From Aquimarina intermedia (GTDB lineage Bacteria > Bacteroidota > Bacteroidia > Flavobacteriales > Flavobacteriaceae): a DNA stretch of 64,000 bases. The DNA is taken from the NCBI RefSeq assembly GCF_008124785.1, contig NZ_VNHU01000002.1, positions 434,001 through 498,000 of the forward strand. Reading direction: 5' to 3'. The notes under the pieces are model-generated. The model ran no database searches and was not told the DNA's origin. It saw only the letters and a list, made by a program, of their open reading frames with translations. Below are positions 34,493 through 42,840 of this stretch, in pieces. Position numbers and translations under genes: made by a program. Every line of letters begins with the position of its first letter. Position 1 is the stretch's first letter.

Positions 34493-35974
34493 TTACAATT
34501 TATAATCTTTTTTGATAATATCCGTAGCAATTTTGGCGGACAAGAGACATAAGGGTATACCGCCTCCCGGATGCACACTCCCCCCACAAAAATAAAGATG
34601 CTTTACTTTTTTTGAAAAATTTGGATGTCTTATAAATGCTGCGAATTTATCGTTGCTTGCAGCTCCATACAAGGATCCCTGATATGACTGTGTGGTGCTT
34701 TCGATAGTAGCAGGATTGAGAATTGCTTCGTGTTCTATGAGAGACTTCATATCAACTTTAAGAATTCTATTTAATTTTGAAATTATATTCTCTTTGGTTT
34801 CTGCTACAATTTCATCCCAATCCTGACCTGTATCTCCCGGTGCGTTCACCATGACAAACCAGTTTTCTGAACCCGGCGGAGCATCAGCAGTTTCATGTTT
34901 TGAGGTAATGTTAACGTAAACCGTTGGGTCGTTAGAAATTGCATTATTCTCAAAGATAGCTTCAAATTCTTTTTTATAATCTTTTGCAAAAAAGATATTG
35001 TGCAAATCCAACTCCGGAAACTGTTTCTTTATTCCCCAATAAAAAATTAAAGCAGAACTGGAACGTTCCTGTTGCAATATTTTTTCTGGAGCTTTGTGTT
35101 TTTGTAATAATTTTCTATACGTCGGGACAATATCCATATTAGAAATTATTATATCCGCATTCACAGCTTGATTGTCAACTATAATACCGTATGCTTTGTT
35201 TTTTTGTGTCAGAATTTCTTCAACGAAAGCTGAAAAATGAAATTTAACGCCCAAATCGACAGCTAAATCATATAGGGATTGGGTTATTGCATGCATACCA
35301 CCTTTCGGAAAAAATGTTCCAAAATGTTGTTCCAAATGAGGAATCATAGACATAATGCCAGGAGTTTTATAAGGAGAGGAACCGTTGTAGGTGGCAAAAC
35401 GATTAAATAATTGAATCAATTTAGGATCCTTAAAACTTCTTTCATTATAGTCATTTAACGTCGTATTTACATTAAGTTTTTGCAATTGAAGTATTGACTT
35501 TAATGTGTCCATCGATAAATAAGTGGACACTTTATGTAAGGATTTTTCCAAAAAAAGGGATGCTGTAAGGTTATATTTTAACTGACTCCGCTGAAAATAA
35601 CGTATCACGCTGGCAGTTTCATCTTTAAAAACCAGAGATGCTTCTTTTGCAAATTTTTCCTTATCAGCAAAAGCGGTGAATTTAACCCCATCATTATAAA
35701 AGTAATTACAAACTACATCTTTCTTCAGGTATAAAAAGTGTTCTTCAGCCTTTTTCCCCGAAAGTTCAAATAGCTCTTCTACAAACTGAGGCATCGTAAA
35801 TAAAGATGGTCCACAATCAAAACGATACCCACCCAAGCTCATTTGCGACAATTTACCTCCGGGATAGGTGTTTTGCTCATATACCTCAACGGCTATCCCT
35901 AAAGATCGTAATCTAATGGCGCTAGCGATACCTGCGATACCCGCTCCGATTATAATGGCTTTCTTTTTCTGCAT
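34493..35974 (-). CDS. crtD: CrtI/CrtD-family carotenoid desaturase
   Basis: A 493-residue FAD-dependent desaturase. The FAD-binding start is AIIIGAGIAGIASAIRL, followed by YPGGKLSQMSLGGYRFDCGPSLFTMP. The C-terminal FAD motif is FCGGSVHPGGGIP. Family members are phytoene desaturase (CrtI) or hydroxycarotenoid 3,4-desaturase (CrtD). CrtD is favoured because the next gene is CruF-like and phytoene synthase is not adjacent, so the symbol is provisional. It is the first gene of the carotenoid operon. Confidence 0.85.
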   Translation of the reverse strand: MQKKKAIIIGAGIAGIASAIRLRSLGIAVEVYEQNTYPGGKLSQMSLGGYRFDCGPSLFTMPQFVEELFELSGKKAEEHFLYLKKDVVCNYFYNDGVKFTAFADKEKFAKEASLVFKDETASVIRYFQRSQLKYNLTASLFLEKSLHKVSTYLSMDTLKSILQLQKLNVNTTLNDYNERSFKDPKLIQLFNRFATYNGSSPYKTPGIMSMIPHLEQHFGTFFPKGGMHAITQSLYDLAVDLGVKFHFSAFVEEILTQKNKAYGIIVDNQAVNADIIISNMDIVPTYRKLLQKHKAPEKILQQERSSSALIFYWGIKKQFPELDLHNIFFAKDYKKEFEAIFENNAISNDPTVYVNITSKHETADAPPGSENWFVMVNAPGDTGQDWDEIVAETKENIISKLNRILKVDMKSLIEHEAILNPATIESTTQSYQGSLYGAASNDKFAAFIRHPNFSKKVKHLYFCGGSVHPGGGIPLCLLSAKIATDIIKKDYKL

Positions 35975-35997
35975 ACCTTATCCGAAAAAATCCTATA

Positions 35998-36018
35998 AGT
36001 TCTTTGATTATAAGAACT
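35998..36018. promoter_or_regulatory. 7-bp inverted repeat upstream of crtD
   Basis: AGTTCTT and AAGAACT are separated by 7 bp, 24 bp upstream of the crtD ATG and 41 bp upstream of the divergent secreted-protein gene. A TAGATTTG element on the minus strand (36044-36051) would place the repeat in the crtD leader. Confidence 0.35.
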
Positions 36019-36043
36019 CACGAAGATTTCATATATTTAAGAT

Positions 36044-36051
36044 CAAATCTA
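36044..36051 (-). promoter_or_regulatory. -7 promoter element (TAGATTTG) for the carotenoid operon
   Basis: TAGATTTG on the minus strand matches TAnnTTTG and lies 70 bp upstream of the crtD start. No good -33 TTG was found. On the plus strand TATATTTA at 36032-36039 is a near match that could serve the gene at 36059. Confidence 0.4.
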
Positions 36052-36058
36052 AAATATA

Positions 36059-36472
36059 ATGAAACAGTGTCTTCTTTTTATAGCATTAATTATGTCTTTT
36101 TTAACTATCCAAGCGCAAGACTCGATCCCTATGACTTCTCCAAGGATAGTAACTAAGATAAAAACAGGTGAATCTGTGAAGCTTAATGACATTACGGTAA
36201 CTTTTATAAAAGTTACCGAAGATTCCAGATGCCCGATCGGTGTACAGTGTATCACTTCCGGTAAAGCAACTGCTCTTATTCAGATTGAAACACCCAAAGG
36301 GAGTCAGGAAGAAAAACTTTATTTTGGGATCGACCATATTACTCCACAAACCACTAAACAAATTATCACATCACAGGACCGTCACATTATTGCTTACGAT
36401 CTTGAACCTTATCCTGTTGCAGATTCTAGTTTGACTACTGTAAAATATTCCTTACTTGTATTAATCGAATAA
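36059..36472 (+). CDS. small secreted protein of unknown function
   Basis: 137 residues with a Sec signal peptide (MKQCLLFIALIMSFLTIQAQ, cleaved near residue 20). The mature part is predicted mostly beta. It contains two cysteines in DSRCPIGVQCITSGKA, a pattern seen in small Bacteroidota envelope proteins that otherwise read SRCPxxVxC. No enzymatic motif is present. It is divergent from the carotenoid operon and precedes a DMT transporter by 48 bp. Confidence 0.75.
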   Translation: MKQCLLFIALIMSFLTIQAQDSIPMTSPRIVTKIKTGESVKLNDITVTFIKVTEDSRCPIGVQCITSGKATALIQIETPKGSQEEKLYFGIDHITPQTTKQIITSQDRHIIAYDLEPYPVADSSLTTVKYSLLVLIE

Positions 36473-36520
36473 GACAAGTGAAGACTCAGGTTTGGAAAAA
36501 GAAATGCGTTTCTTTGCTGC

Positions 36521-37444
36521 ATGATATCAAATACTGCTAAAGCTCATATTGCACTATTGAGTGTGAATGTCATCTATGGAGCTAATTATCTTATCGCAAA
36601 AGGATTGATGCCTAATAAAATTGGACCTTCAGCTTTAGTATTTATACGAATTGCAGTTGCAGGGTTTTTATTTTTCATTCTGAAGTCATTCCAGAGAGAA
36701 CGGGTTGATCGAAGGGATATCGGTAAATTAGCACTATGCGGACTGCTGGGCGTTGCAACCAATCAATTTTTCTCGATGAATGGTTTGAGTTTGACCTCAC
36801 CAGTTGATGCCGCAATAATTGTGACAGCTATACCCATATTCACCGTGATTATTAGTTATTTTCTTTTGAAAGAAGCATTAACTGCACCGAGGATATTGGG
36901 TGTCTTATTGGGTGCCAGCGGGGCAATTCTTTTGATATATCTTGGAAATTCAGCTTTGGGATCGGGCTCCTTAATCGGAAACATTTTTGTAGGAATTAAT
37001 GCACTCGCATTTGCCTTTTATCTAGTACTGGTCAAACCTTTAATGCTGAAATATAAACCTATAACCGTAATTGGATGGACCTTTTCATTTGGTTTTTTAT
37101 ACATGTTTCCCTTCTGCATACAAGATCTTTTGGCAACCGACTTTAATTCTTTTGAGATTTCAAACTGGATCTCACTGAGCTACGTGGTTATCGGGCCTAC
37201 ATTTTTAGCCTATTTACTTAATATGTTTGCTTTACAATTTGTAAAGCCGGCAGTTTCGGGCAGTTATATTTACGTACAACCGGCGATGGCAATGCTACTT
37301 GTTGCTGCCATGAGTTATTATCTCGTAGATAGTCAATACAAAGGTGATATCACCCTTGAAAAGCTATTGTGTTGTGGTTTGATTGTAATCGGAGTGTATC
37401 TCATCAGTAAAAACAAAAAGCTTCAACACCAAAAAAGTAAGTAG
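36521..37444 (+). CDS. EamA/DMT-family transporter
   Basis: A 307-residue inner-membrane protein with ten hydrophobic segments in two EamA repeats. The first repeat opens with LLSVNVIYGANYLIAKGL and holds the TSPVDAAIIVTAIPIF segment; the second includes LNMFALQFVKPAVSGSYIYVQP. Family members export amino acids, metabolites or drugs; substrate unknown. A hairpin AAAGAAA-TGCG-TTTCTTT (36498-36515) lies 5 bp before the ATG and might limit translation. A second member of the family is at 56901. Confidence 0.9.
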   Translation: MISNTAKAHIALLSVNVIYGANYLIAKGLMPNKIGPSALVFIRIAVAGFLFFILKSFQRERVDRRDIGKLALCGLLGVATNQFFSMNGLSLTSPVDAAIIVTAIPIFTVIISYFLLKEALTAPRILGVLLGASGAILLIYLGNSALGSGSLIGNIFVGINALAFAFYLVLVKPLMLKYKPITVIGWTFSFGFLYMFPFCIQDLLATDFNSFEISNWISLSYVVIGPTFLAYLLNMFALQFVKPAVSGSYIYVQPAMAMLLVAAMSYYLVDSQYKGDITLEKLLCCGLIVIGVYLISKNKKLQHQKSK

Positions 37445-37445
37445 A

Positions 37446-37601
37446 TTAATGACACCCACACTTATGCTTGGCGCATACGGACATTTCTTTTTTTGAACCA
37501 GCAGTAGAAGGTATTGGATTCCAAATGAATTTTTTAACTAAAAATCCTATCGCGGATAATACCACAAATACAACTAAGATGTTTTGAATTATTAGATTCA
37601 T
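37446..37601 (-). CDS. FeoB-associated cysteine-rich small membrane protein
   Basis: 51 residues from ATG 37601. A transmembrane segment (residues 4-23) is followed by a cytosolic tail ending in a Cys/His cluster, CAKHKCGCH. The length, the single helix, the end and the position 44 bp after feoB match the small FeoB-associated proteins. It probably supports ferrous iron uptake. A longer reading from 37724 would overlap the feoB coding end and is not supported. Confidence 0.85.
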   Translation of the reverse strand: MNLIIQNILVVFVVLSAIGFLVKKFIWNPIPSTAGSKKEMSVCAKHKCGCH

Positions 37602-37645
37602 AAAAATGTCAATTTGATGTATTATAAAAGTACAAAATCTTATAT

Positions 37646-39742
37646 CTATTTTAATAATTGATAAGCGAACAAAGCGATTATATACGCCATGCCCGTCATT
37701 ACGAAAAACTGCAGTATTGGCCATTTCCAGCTATTCGTTTCTCTTTTAACTATAGCCAAAGTACTCATGCACTGCATTGCAAAAGCATAAAACAATAAAA
37801 GTGAAATACCACTTGCCAGATTAAAAAGAGGACCTCCCAAAATAGGGTTCACCTCTCCAGCCATTCTGTTCTTAATTGTTTCTTCCTCCTCACTACCTAC
37901 ACTATAAATAGTTGCTAAGGTGCCCACAAACACTTCGCGCGCTGCAAACGAGCTTATAATCCCAATTCCTATTTTCCAATCATATCCAAGTGGAGCAACA
38001 ATGGGCTCAATGGCCTTACCTGCGTGCCCTATAAATGAATGCTCTAGTTTATACGAGGCAATCTTACGCTCCAGCTCCTCTTGAGAAGCATCTGTTAATT
38101 GTTCTCCAATTATTTGTTCAGCATTATTGAAGTTATCAGTCGGACCATAACTTGCCAACACCCATAACACAATGGAAATAGCTAAAATAATTTTACCCGC
38201 ACCAAAAACAAAAGCTTTAGTCTTTTCGACCACATTGATAAAAACATTTTTAAACAACGGAATTTTGTATCCCGGCATCTCAACAACAAAATATGTTTTT
38301 CCTTTAATCTTTAAAATTTTATCCAATATCCATGCTGATCCTATGGCCGCTCCAAATCCAATAAAATATAGTAGCATCAACGCAATACTTTGATAACTAA
38401 AAAACCAAAGCACCTTTTCTTCGGGTATTACTAACGAAATAATTATAAGATACACGGGTAATCGCGCAGAACAGGTTGTAAAGGGGACGACTAAAATTGT
38501 TATTAATCGTTCTTTCCAATTTTCAATATTTCTGGTTGCCATTACAGCAGGAATTGCGCAAGCCGTTCCTGATATTAAGGGTACAACACTCTTGCCGCTC
38601 AATCCAAACCGACGCATTACACGATCCATCAAAAATACTACTCTACTCATATAGCCACTCTCTTCCAAAATTGAAATAAATAAGAATAAGAACGCTATCT
38701 GCGGAATAAAAATTACAATTCCTCCCAAGCCGGGAATTATACCATCCGTTATCAAATCGATAAAGGGTCCCGAGGGTAAGGATACCTTAATTGTCTCACT
38801 CAACCAGGCAAAACCTTCATCAATAAGATCCATAGGATAGGATGACCAATCATATATTGCCTGAAAGATAAGTAGTAAAATGGTGAAGAATATAAAATAA
38901 CCCCAAAATTTGTGAGTAAGAATTCTATCTAATTTAGATCTTAGACCAGTTGCTGCTTTTTCATCAACCACCATCCCCTCTTTAAGCACAGTATTGATAA
39001 ACTGATATCTTTTAATCGCCTCCTTTTGCTGATATCTTTTTAATTCGCTTTCCGTTTTAATCTGAAAATCAGGAGTAATCCCAACAGGTTTTTTATCAAC
39101 TTTCCTAAAATTTACATCTTGTGTAATAACCAACCACAATTTATACAAAGATTGATTCGGGAAAACTTTCTGTAAACGCTCAAAATAATCATCATCAAAT
39201 GACAAAGCGTTTACACAGGGGGTAGTAGGTAAAAGTGTATACGTGCTAATTAAGGATTTCAGTTCTTCGATCCCTTCTCGCTTACGCGCGCTCACCAAAA
39301 CAATTTTAGTTTTTAGCTCTCGCTCCAGTAGCGGTATATTTAGTGAGATCCCTTTTCGTTTCATACGATCTGCCATATTAATTACTAATATGGTGGGTAT
39401 CTCAAGATCTTTGATTTGTGTAAACAGCAGTAAATTACGCTTAAGGTTTTCTACATCGCTTACCACAACAGCAACATCCGGAAAATCCTTATCCTTTTTA
39501 TTTAACAACAATTCAATAACTACATTCTCATCCAGAGAAGAAGCATTTAAACTGTAGGTGCCCGGTAAATCGAGTATATGCGCTTTGACTCCTCTGGCCA
39601 GCTTACAAATACCTTCTTTCTTTTCTACAGTGATTCCAGGATAATTCCCTACCTGTTGATTAAGACCTGTAAGTAAGTTAAAGACAGATGTTTTTCCGGT
39701 GTTCGGATTTCCGATAAGTGAGACTTTAATCTGCTTTGCCAT
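37646..39742 (-). CDS. feoB: ferrous iron transport protein B
   Basis: A 698-residue Fe(II) transporter. The N-terminal G domain has the P-loop GNPNTGKTS (11-19), LDLPGTYSL, NMAD and the switch segments. About eight to ten membrane helices follow, with Nramp-like gate motifs such as ISGTACAIPAVMATR and TTCSARLPVYLIII. It follows feoA after 15 bp and precedes the small Cys-rich partner. The operon promoter lies upstream of feoA at 40014-40041. Confidence 0.96.
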   Translation of the reverse strand: MAKQIKVSLIGNPNTGKTSVFNLLTGLNQQVGNYPGITVEKKEGICKLARGVKAHILDLPGTYSLNASSLDENVVIELLLNKKDKDFPDVAVVVSDVENLKRNLLLFTQIKDLEIPTILVINMADRMKRKGISLNIPLLERELKTKIVLVSARKREGIEELKSLISTYTLLPTTPCVNALSFDDDYFERLQKVFPNQSLYKLWLVITQDVNFRKVDKKPVGITPDFQIKTESELKRYQQKEAIKRYQFINTVLKEGMVVDEKAATGLRSKLDRILTHKFWGYFIFFTILLLIFQAIYDWSSYPMDLIDEGFAWLSETIKVSLPSGPFIDLITDGIIPGLGGIVIFIPQIAFLFLFISILEESGYMSRVVFLMDRVMRRFGLSGKSVVPLISGTACAIPAVMATRNIENWKERLITILVVPFTTCSARLPVYLIIISLVIPEEKVLWFFSYQSIALMLLYFIGFGAAIGSAWILDKILKIKGKTYFVVEMPGYKIPLFKNVFINVVEKTKAFVFGAGKIILAISIVLWVLASYGPTDNFNNAEQIIGEQLTDASQEELERKIASYKLEHSFIGHAGKAIEPIVAPLGYDWKIGIGIISSFAAREVFVGTLATIYSVGSEEEETIKNRMAGEVNPILGGPLFNLASGISLLLFYAFAMQCMSTLAIVKRETNSWKWPILQFFVMTGMAYIIALFAYQLLK

Positions 39743-39757
39743 TGAAGTTTGGGAAAT

Positions 39758-39985
39758 TTAGATGATTTGTATCTCAATTTGAGATGCAATTTCTTTCCTG
39801 ATTGCCAAATGACTTCCGTTTACGTTTAAATACATCGGACATTGGAAAGGAGCAGTCATTAATAACTGAACCTCATTACCGGGAAGACACCCCATTTCCA
39901 ATAACTTTAAAGGAATAATATCTGAAGTAATTTCTTTGATCAAAGCACGCTGACCGCGTTTGAGATTCGCTATAGTAACTTTCAA
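39758..39985 (-). CDS. feoA: ferrous iron transport protein A
   Basis: A 75-residue SH3-like cytosolic protein that assists FeoB. Typical pieces are IANLKRGQRALI and LLEMGCLPGNEVQLL. Translation must start at TTG 39985, as no upstream or nearby ATG is in frame (an in-frame TAA lies two codons before). It is first in the feoAB operon and 28 bp below a good promoter -7 element. Confidence 0.92.
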   Translation of the reverse strand: MKVTIANLKRGQRALIKEITSDIIPLKLLEMGCLPGNEVQLLMTAPFQCPMYLNVNGSHLAIRKEIASQIEIQII

Positions 39986-40013
39986 ATCTTATTTAGATTA
40001 AATTTAAACAAGG

Positions 40014-40041
40014 CAAAAATACGTGAAAAATGCTGAACCAA
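40014..40041 (-). promoter_or_regulatory. feoAB promoter (TTG-17 bp-TATTTTTG)
   Basis: On the minus strand TTG (40039-40041) and TATTTTTG (40014-40021) are separated by 17 bp. This fits the Bacteroidota consensus. No Fur-like palindrome was noticed here. Confidence 0.65.
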
Positions 40042-40082
40042 AAAGCCAAAATTAAAATAAAACTTTGTGTCTAGTTAAAATA

Positions 40083-40751
40083 CTACTTTTCTTTTTTGAG
40101 AAGTGCTATATCTTCTAATAAAACCTCTATAGCGTCAGGATTGGTACCGTCATAATAACCTCTGATTCGATTTCTCTTATCCACCAACACAAAATTTTCG
40201 GTATGCACCATATCATATGGTCCGCCATCCCCTTCAGTTTTAGCAACCAAGTACGCTTTACGTGCTAAATTATAGATTTGCTTTTTATCCCCCGTTACGA
40301 GATTCCACTTCTTATCAATCACGCCTTTATCGGTTGCATACTGTCTCAATCTTGTCACATCGTCAATTTTAGGGGTTACACTGTGAGACAGCAATAAGAC
40401 CTCATCATCATCTTTAACTTCATTCTGTATCTGCTTCATATGCCCTGTCATAATAGGACATATGGTTTGACAGGTGGTAAAAAAGAAATCGGCTACATAA
40501 ATCTTATTGTCATAATTCTCCTGAGTTACAATTTCACCATTTTGATTTATTAAACTAAAGTCAGGAATCTTGTGGTATTTACGAACTTCTTGCATAGTAC
40601 TATCCACTAATTCCTTATTCACCATATCAGGCTCGTAGACCGGTAGTACACGGTTTGGCTTTAAAATTGAGTAAATGATTGAAATAATAATAACAGAAAG
40701 GACAAAGAGTACGATTCCAAAAAATTTATACTTTGCGAAGAATTGTAACAT
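40083..40751 (-). CDS. SCO1/SenC/PrrC-family copper protein
   Basis: A 222-residue membrane-anchored thioredoxin-like protein. An N-terminal transmembrane segment (residues 11-29) is followed by the copper-binding CxxxC (Cys94/Cys98) in FTTCQTICP. The conserved His is in MVHTENFVLVD. It delivers copper to the CuA site of cytochrome oxidase and may act in redox signalling. It has its own promoter and is divergent from rseP. Confidence 0.93.
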   Translation of the reverse strand: MLQFFAKYKFFGIVLFVLSVIIISIIYSILKPNRVLPVYEPDMVNKELVDSTMQEVRKYHKIPDFSLINQNGEIVTQENYDNKIYVADFFFTTCQTICPIMTGHMKQIQNEVKDDDEVLLLSHSVTPKIDDVTRLRQYATDKGVIDKKWNLVTGDKKQIYNLARKAYLVAKTEGDGGPYDMVHTENFVLVDKRNRIRGYYDGTNPDAIEVLLEDIALLKKEK

Positions 40752-40769
40752 AACTTTTTTTCAATAGTA

Positions 40770-40801
40770 CAAAACTACGAGGTTTACTATATTGAAATCA
40801 A
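40770..40801 (-). promoter_or_regulatory. promoter of the SCO gene (TTG-21 bp-TAGTTTTG)
   Basis: On the minus strand TTG (40799-40801) and TAGTTTTG (40770-40777) are 21 bp apart, within the accepted range of 17-23 bp. Confidence 0.6.
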
Positions 40802-40873
40802 GTAATAGTGATAAAATTAAACTAAATCCTAGATCTGTCTGATTGATTTCTTTTATAAACCCCTCTAAAAGAT

Positions 40874-40881
40874 TACTTTTG
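40874..40881 (+). promoter_or_regulatory. -7 promoter element (TACTTTTG) of rseP
   Basis: TACTTTTG matches TAnnTTTG and lies 25 bp before the rseP ATG. The best TTG upstream is 28 bp away, too far to be a good -33 box. Confidence 0.5.
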
Positions 40882-40906
40882 CCAGATCTTAAATTGAAAC
40901 CAGACT

Positions 40907-42262
40907 ATGAGTCCATTTTTTATAAAAGCTATTCAATTACTACTTAGCTTATCATTTTTAATAATACTACACGAGCTCGGACATTTTATTCCGGCCAAAT
41001 TATTTAAAACCAGAGTGGAGAAGTTTTATCTTTTCTTTGACGTCAAATTTTCACTTTTTAAAAAGAAAATTGGTGAAACTGTCTATGGTATTGGATGGCT
41101 TCCGTTAGGCGGCTATGTCAAAATTGCAGGTATGATCGATGAGAGTATGGATAAGGATCAGATGGCTGGCCCACCGCAGCCTTGGGAATTCAGGTCCAAA
41201 CCGGCCTGGCAGCGTTTAATAATCATGCTTGGTGGGGTGACAGTGAATTTTATTCTTGCCATTATTATATATGCAGGGTTATCCTATGCCTATGGTGATC
41301 AATACATCAAAAACAACAGCCTTAAAGATGGTATCTATGTTACACAACCAGAAATCGGTGAAAAACTAGGTATTCAAACAGGAGATAACATTGTATCTGT
41401 TGACGGTGCTCGCGTCGAGAATCTTGGAAAACTTCCGTTAGAAATAATCAACGGAAACACCATGACGATTGAACGAGATGGAAGAACGGTCACCCAAGAA
41501 ATTCCGGTAGATTTCATCGAGAAACTATTGGATAGCGAGGAGAAAACTTCCTTTATTATGCCCAGACAGCTTTTTATTGTGCAAGAAGCTACAAAAGACA
41601 TGCATAATGCTGATGCAGGTTTTGAAAAAGGAGATGAAGTAATAGCTATTAATGGTACGCCGATGCAATATTTTGACGAAGTTGCCTCCTATTTAGATAA
41701 TAATAAAAACACCACTGCGTCCATTTTGGTGAAACGAGAAGATGGGTCTAAAGCTACCATAAACGCAAAAATCAACGCAGACGGTAAGTTAGGCGTAAGT
41801 CTAATGGGTCTTAAGCTTAAAGAAATGGAAGCCCGAGGACTTTTGGCAGTAGAAAAAATAGAATATACCTTTTTGGAGTCTATTCCGGCAGGTATTAATA
41901 AAGGTGTCACCATTTTAGGAAGCTACATCAAGCAAATGAAAAAAATCTTTAATCCGGACACCGGTGCTTATAAAGGTGTAGGTGGTTTTGGTGCGATTGG
42001 TGGATTATTCCCGGATGCGTGGGATTGGCCGACCTTTTGGGGCACTACAGCATTTATTTCGATCATATTGGCTTTTATGAACATTCTGCCGATTCCTGCA
42101 TTAGATGGGGGGCACGTTATGTTTTTACTGTATGAAATTATTTCGGGTAGAAAACCTAACGACAAGTTTATGGAGTATGCTCAACTCATTGGTTTCATCA
42201 TCCTAATAACTTTATTGCTTTTTGCAAATGGTAATGATGTCTACAAATTGATTTTTGATTAA
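40907..42262 (+). CDS. rseP: site-2 protease RseP
   Basis: A 451-residue intramembrane zinc metalloprotease. HELGH (His22, Glu23, His26) lies in the first membrane helix. Two PDZ domains (about residues 130-210 and 220-300) occupy the periplasmic loop. The third metal ligand, Asp400, is in PALDGGH. In Gram-negative bacteria it cleaves anti-sigma factors and remnant signal peptides. A terminator at 42304-42334 follows. Confidence 0.95.
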   Translation: MSPFFIKAIQLLLSLSFLIILHELGHFIPAKLFKTRVEKFYLFFDVKFSLFKKKIGETVYGIGWLPLGGYVKIAGMIDESMDKDQMAGPPQPWEFRSKPAWQRLIIMLGGVTVNFILAIIIYAGLSYAYGDQYIKNNSLKDGIYVTQPEIGEKLGIQTGDNIVSVDGARVENLGKLPLEIINGNTMTIERDGRTVTQEIPVDFIEKLLDSEEKTSFIMPRQLFIVQEATKDMHNADAGFEKGDEVIAINGTPMQYFDEVASYLDNNKNTTASILVKREDGSKATINAKINADGKLGVSLMGLKLKEMEARGLLAVEKIEYTFLESIPAGINKGVTILGSYIKQMKKIFNPDTGAYKGVGGFGAIGGLFPDAWDWPTFWGTTAFISIILAFMNILPIPALDGGHVMFLLYEIISGRKPNDKFMEYAQLIGFIILITLLLFANGNDVYKLIFD

Positions 42263-42303
42263 TTCGTGAGTCTTTCTTACTAGACAAAAGCTTAAAATAT
42301 TCT

Positions 42304-42334
42304 ATCCCACTGCTTTAAAAACAGTGGGATTTTT
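42304..42334 (+). terminator. intrinsic terminator of rseP
   Basis: A perfect 9-bp stem ATCCCACTG/CAGTGGGAT with a 9-nt loop, then a T tract, 42 bp after the rseP stop. Confidence 0.85.
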
Positions 42335-42405
42335 ATAAACGGTACGTTCACTAATTACCTCATTAAAAAAAGCACTATTTAAACGTAAAAAAAATAAAAA
42401 AACTT

Positions 42406-42435
42406 TTTGAGGATATAAAAAATAGTATATATTTG
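42406..42435 (+). promoter_or_regulatory. promoter of tRNA-Asn (TTTG-18 bp-TATATTTG)
   Basis: TTTG at 42406-42409 and TATATTTG at 42428-42435 are separated by 18 bp, a near-ideal Bacteroidota promoter. The tRNA begins 42 bp after the -7 element. Confidence 0.75.
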
Positions 42436-42477
42436 CACTCGCAAACGGGAAATATCCTAAGTTTTGCAAACCTAAAG

Positions 42478-42551
42478 TCCTCCTTAGCTCAGTTGGTTAG
42501 AGCATTTGACTGTTAATCAAAGGGTCCTTGGTTCGAGCCCAAGAGGGGGAG
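42478..42551 (+). tRNA. tRNA-Asn (GTT anticodon)
   Basis: 74 nt with a full cloverleaf. The acceptor stem is TCCTCCT paired with AGGGGGA (one T-G pair). The anticodon loop CTGTTAA sits on the TTTGA/TCAAA stem, anticodon GTT. The T arm contains GTTCGAGCC. The CCA end is not encoded, as is usual in Bacteroidota. Confidence 0.97.
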
Positions 42552-42552
42552 C

Positions 42553-42582
42553 AAAAGTCCAACAGCAATGTTGGACTTTTTT
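42553..42582 (+). terminator. intrinsic terminator of tRNA-Asn
   Basis: A 12-bp stem (AAAAGTCCAACA with its complement), a 4-nt loop GCAA and a run of six T residues, beginning 2 nt after the tRNA. Confidence 0.9.
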
Positions 42583-42810
42583 GCGTTTAGTCCCTTCGTG
42601 TCAAGGCTTGTGTTGGATTTATGACACTTCTTGTAATTCTTACGTCAGTCTATAAAACTTCTTATTTTTTGTAAATGCAGGTATCCCTACAGGTATCCCA
42701 ATAAAATTTTGAAAAGACTCACTTAACCCATTATTAATAAATTTGCTTGAGCCCCAAACATTTAACAATTAATTGTAAATAACGAATTAAACAATCTCAT
42801 TCTTTTGTAG

Positions 42811-42830
42811 TAGATTTTAAAATAAATCTA
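42811..42830. promoter_or_regulatory. 7-bp inverted repeat upstream of the PLP enzyme gene
   Basis: TAGATTT and AAATCTA are separated by 6 bp and end 10 bp before the ATG of the PLP enzyme. It may be an operator for the PLP-DUF1611-epimerase cluster or a leader hairpin. High AT content makes chance possible. Confidence 0.35.
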
Positions 42831-42840
42831 GTCTGTGCAA

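Noticed and set aside
36498..36515. Hairpin AAAGAAA-TGCG-TTTCTTT 5 bp before the DMT transporter start
   Set aside because: A-T rich and short; could affect initiation, but nothing else supports a specific function, so it is noted only under the gene.
37602..37724. Longer N-terminus for the FeoB-associated small protein
   Set aside because: The extension overlaps the end of feoB and has no family resemblance; the ATG at 37601 gives the normal length.
42671..42712. Short plus-strand fragment that might be the remnant of an integrase next to tRNA-Asn
   Set aside because: Only 14 codons before a stop and no recombinase catalytic residue, so a gene remnant cannot be supported.
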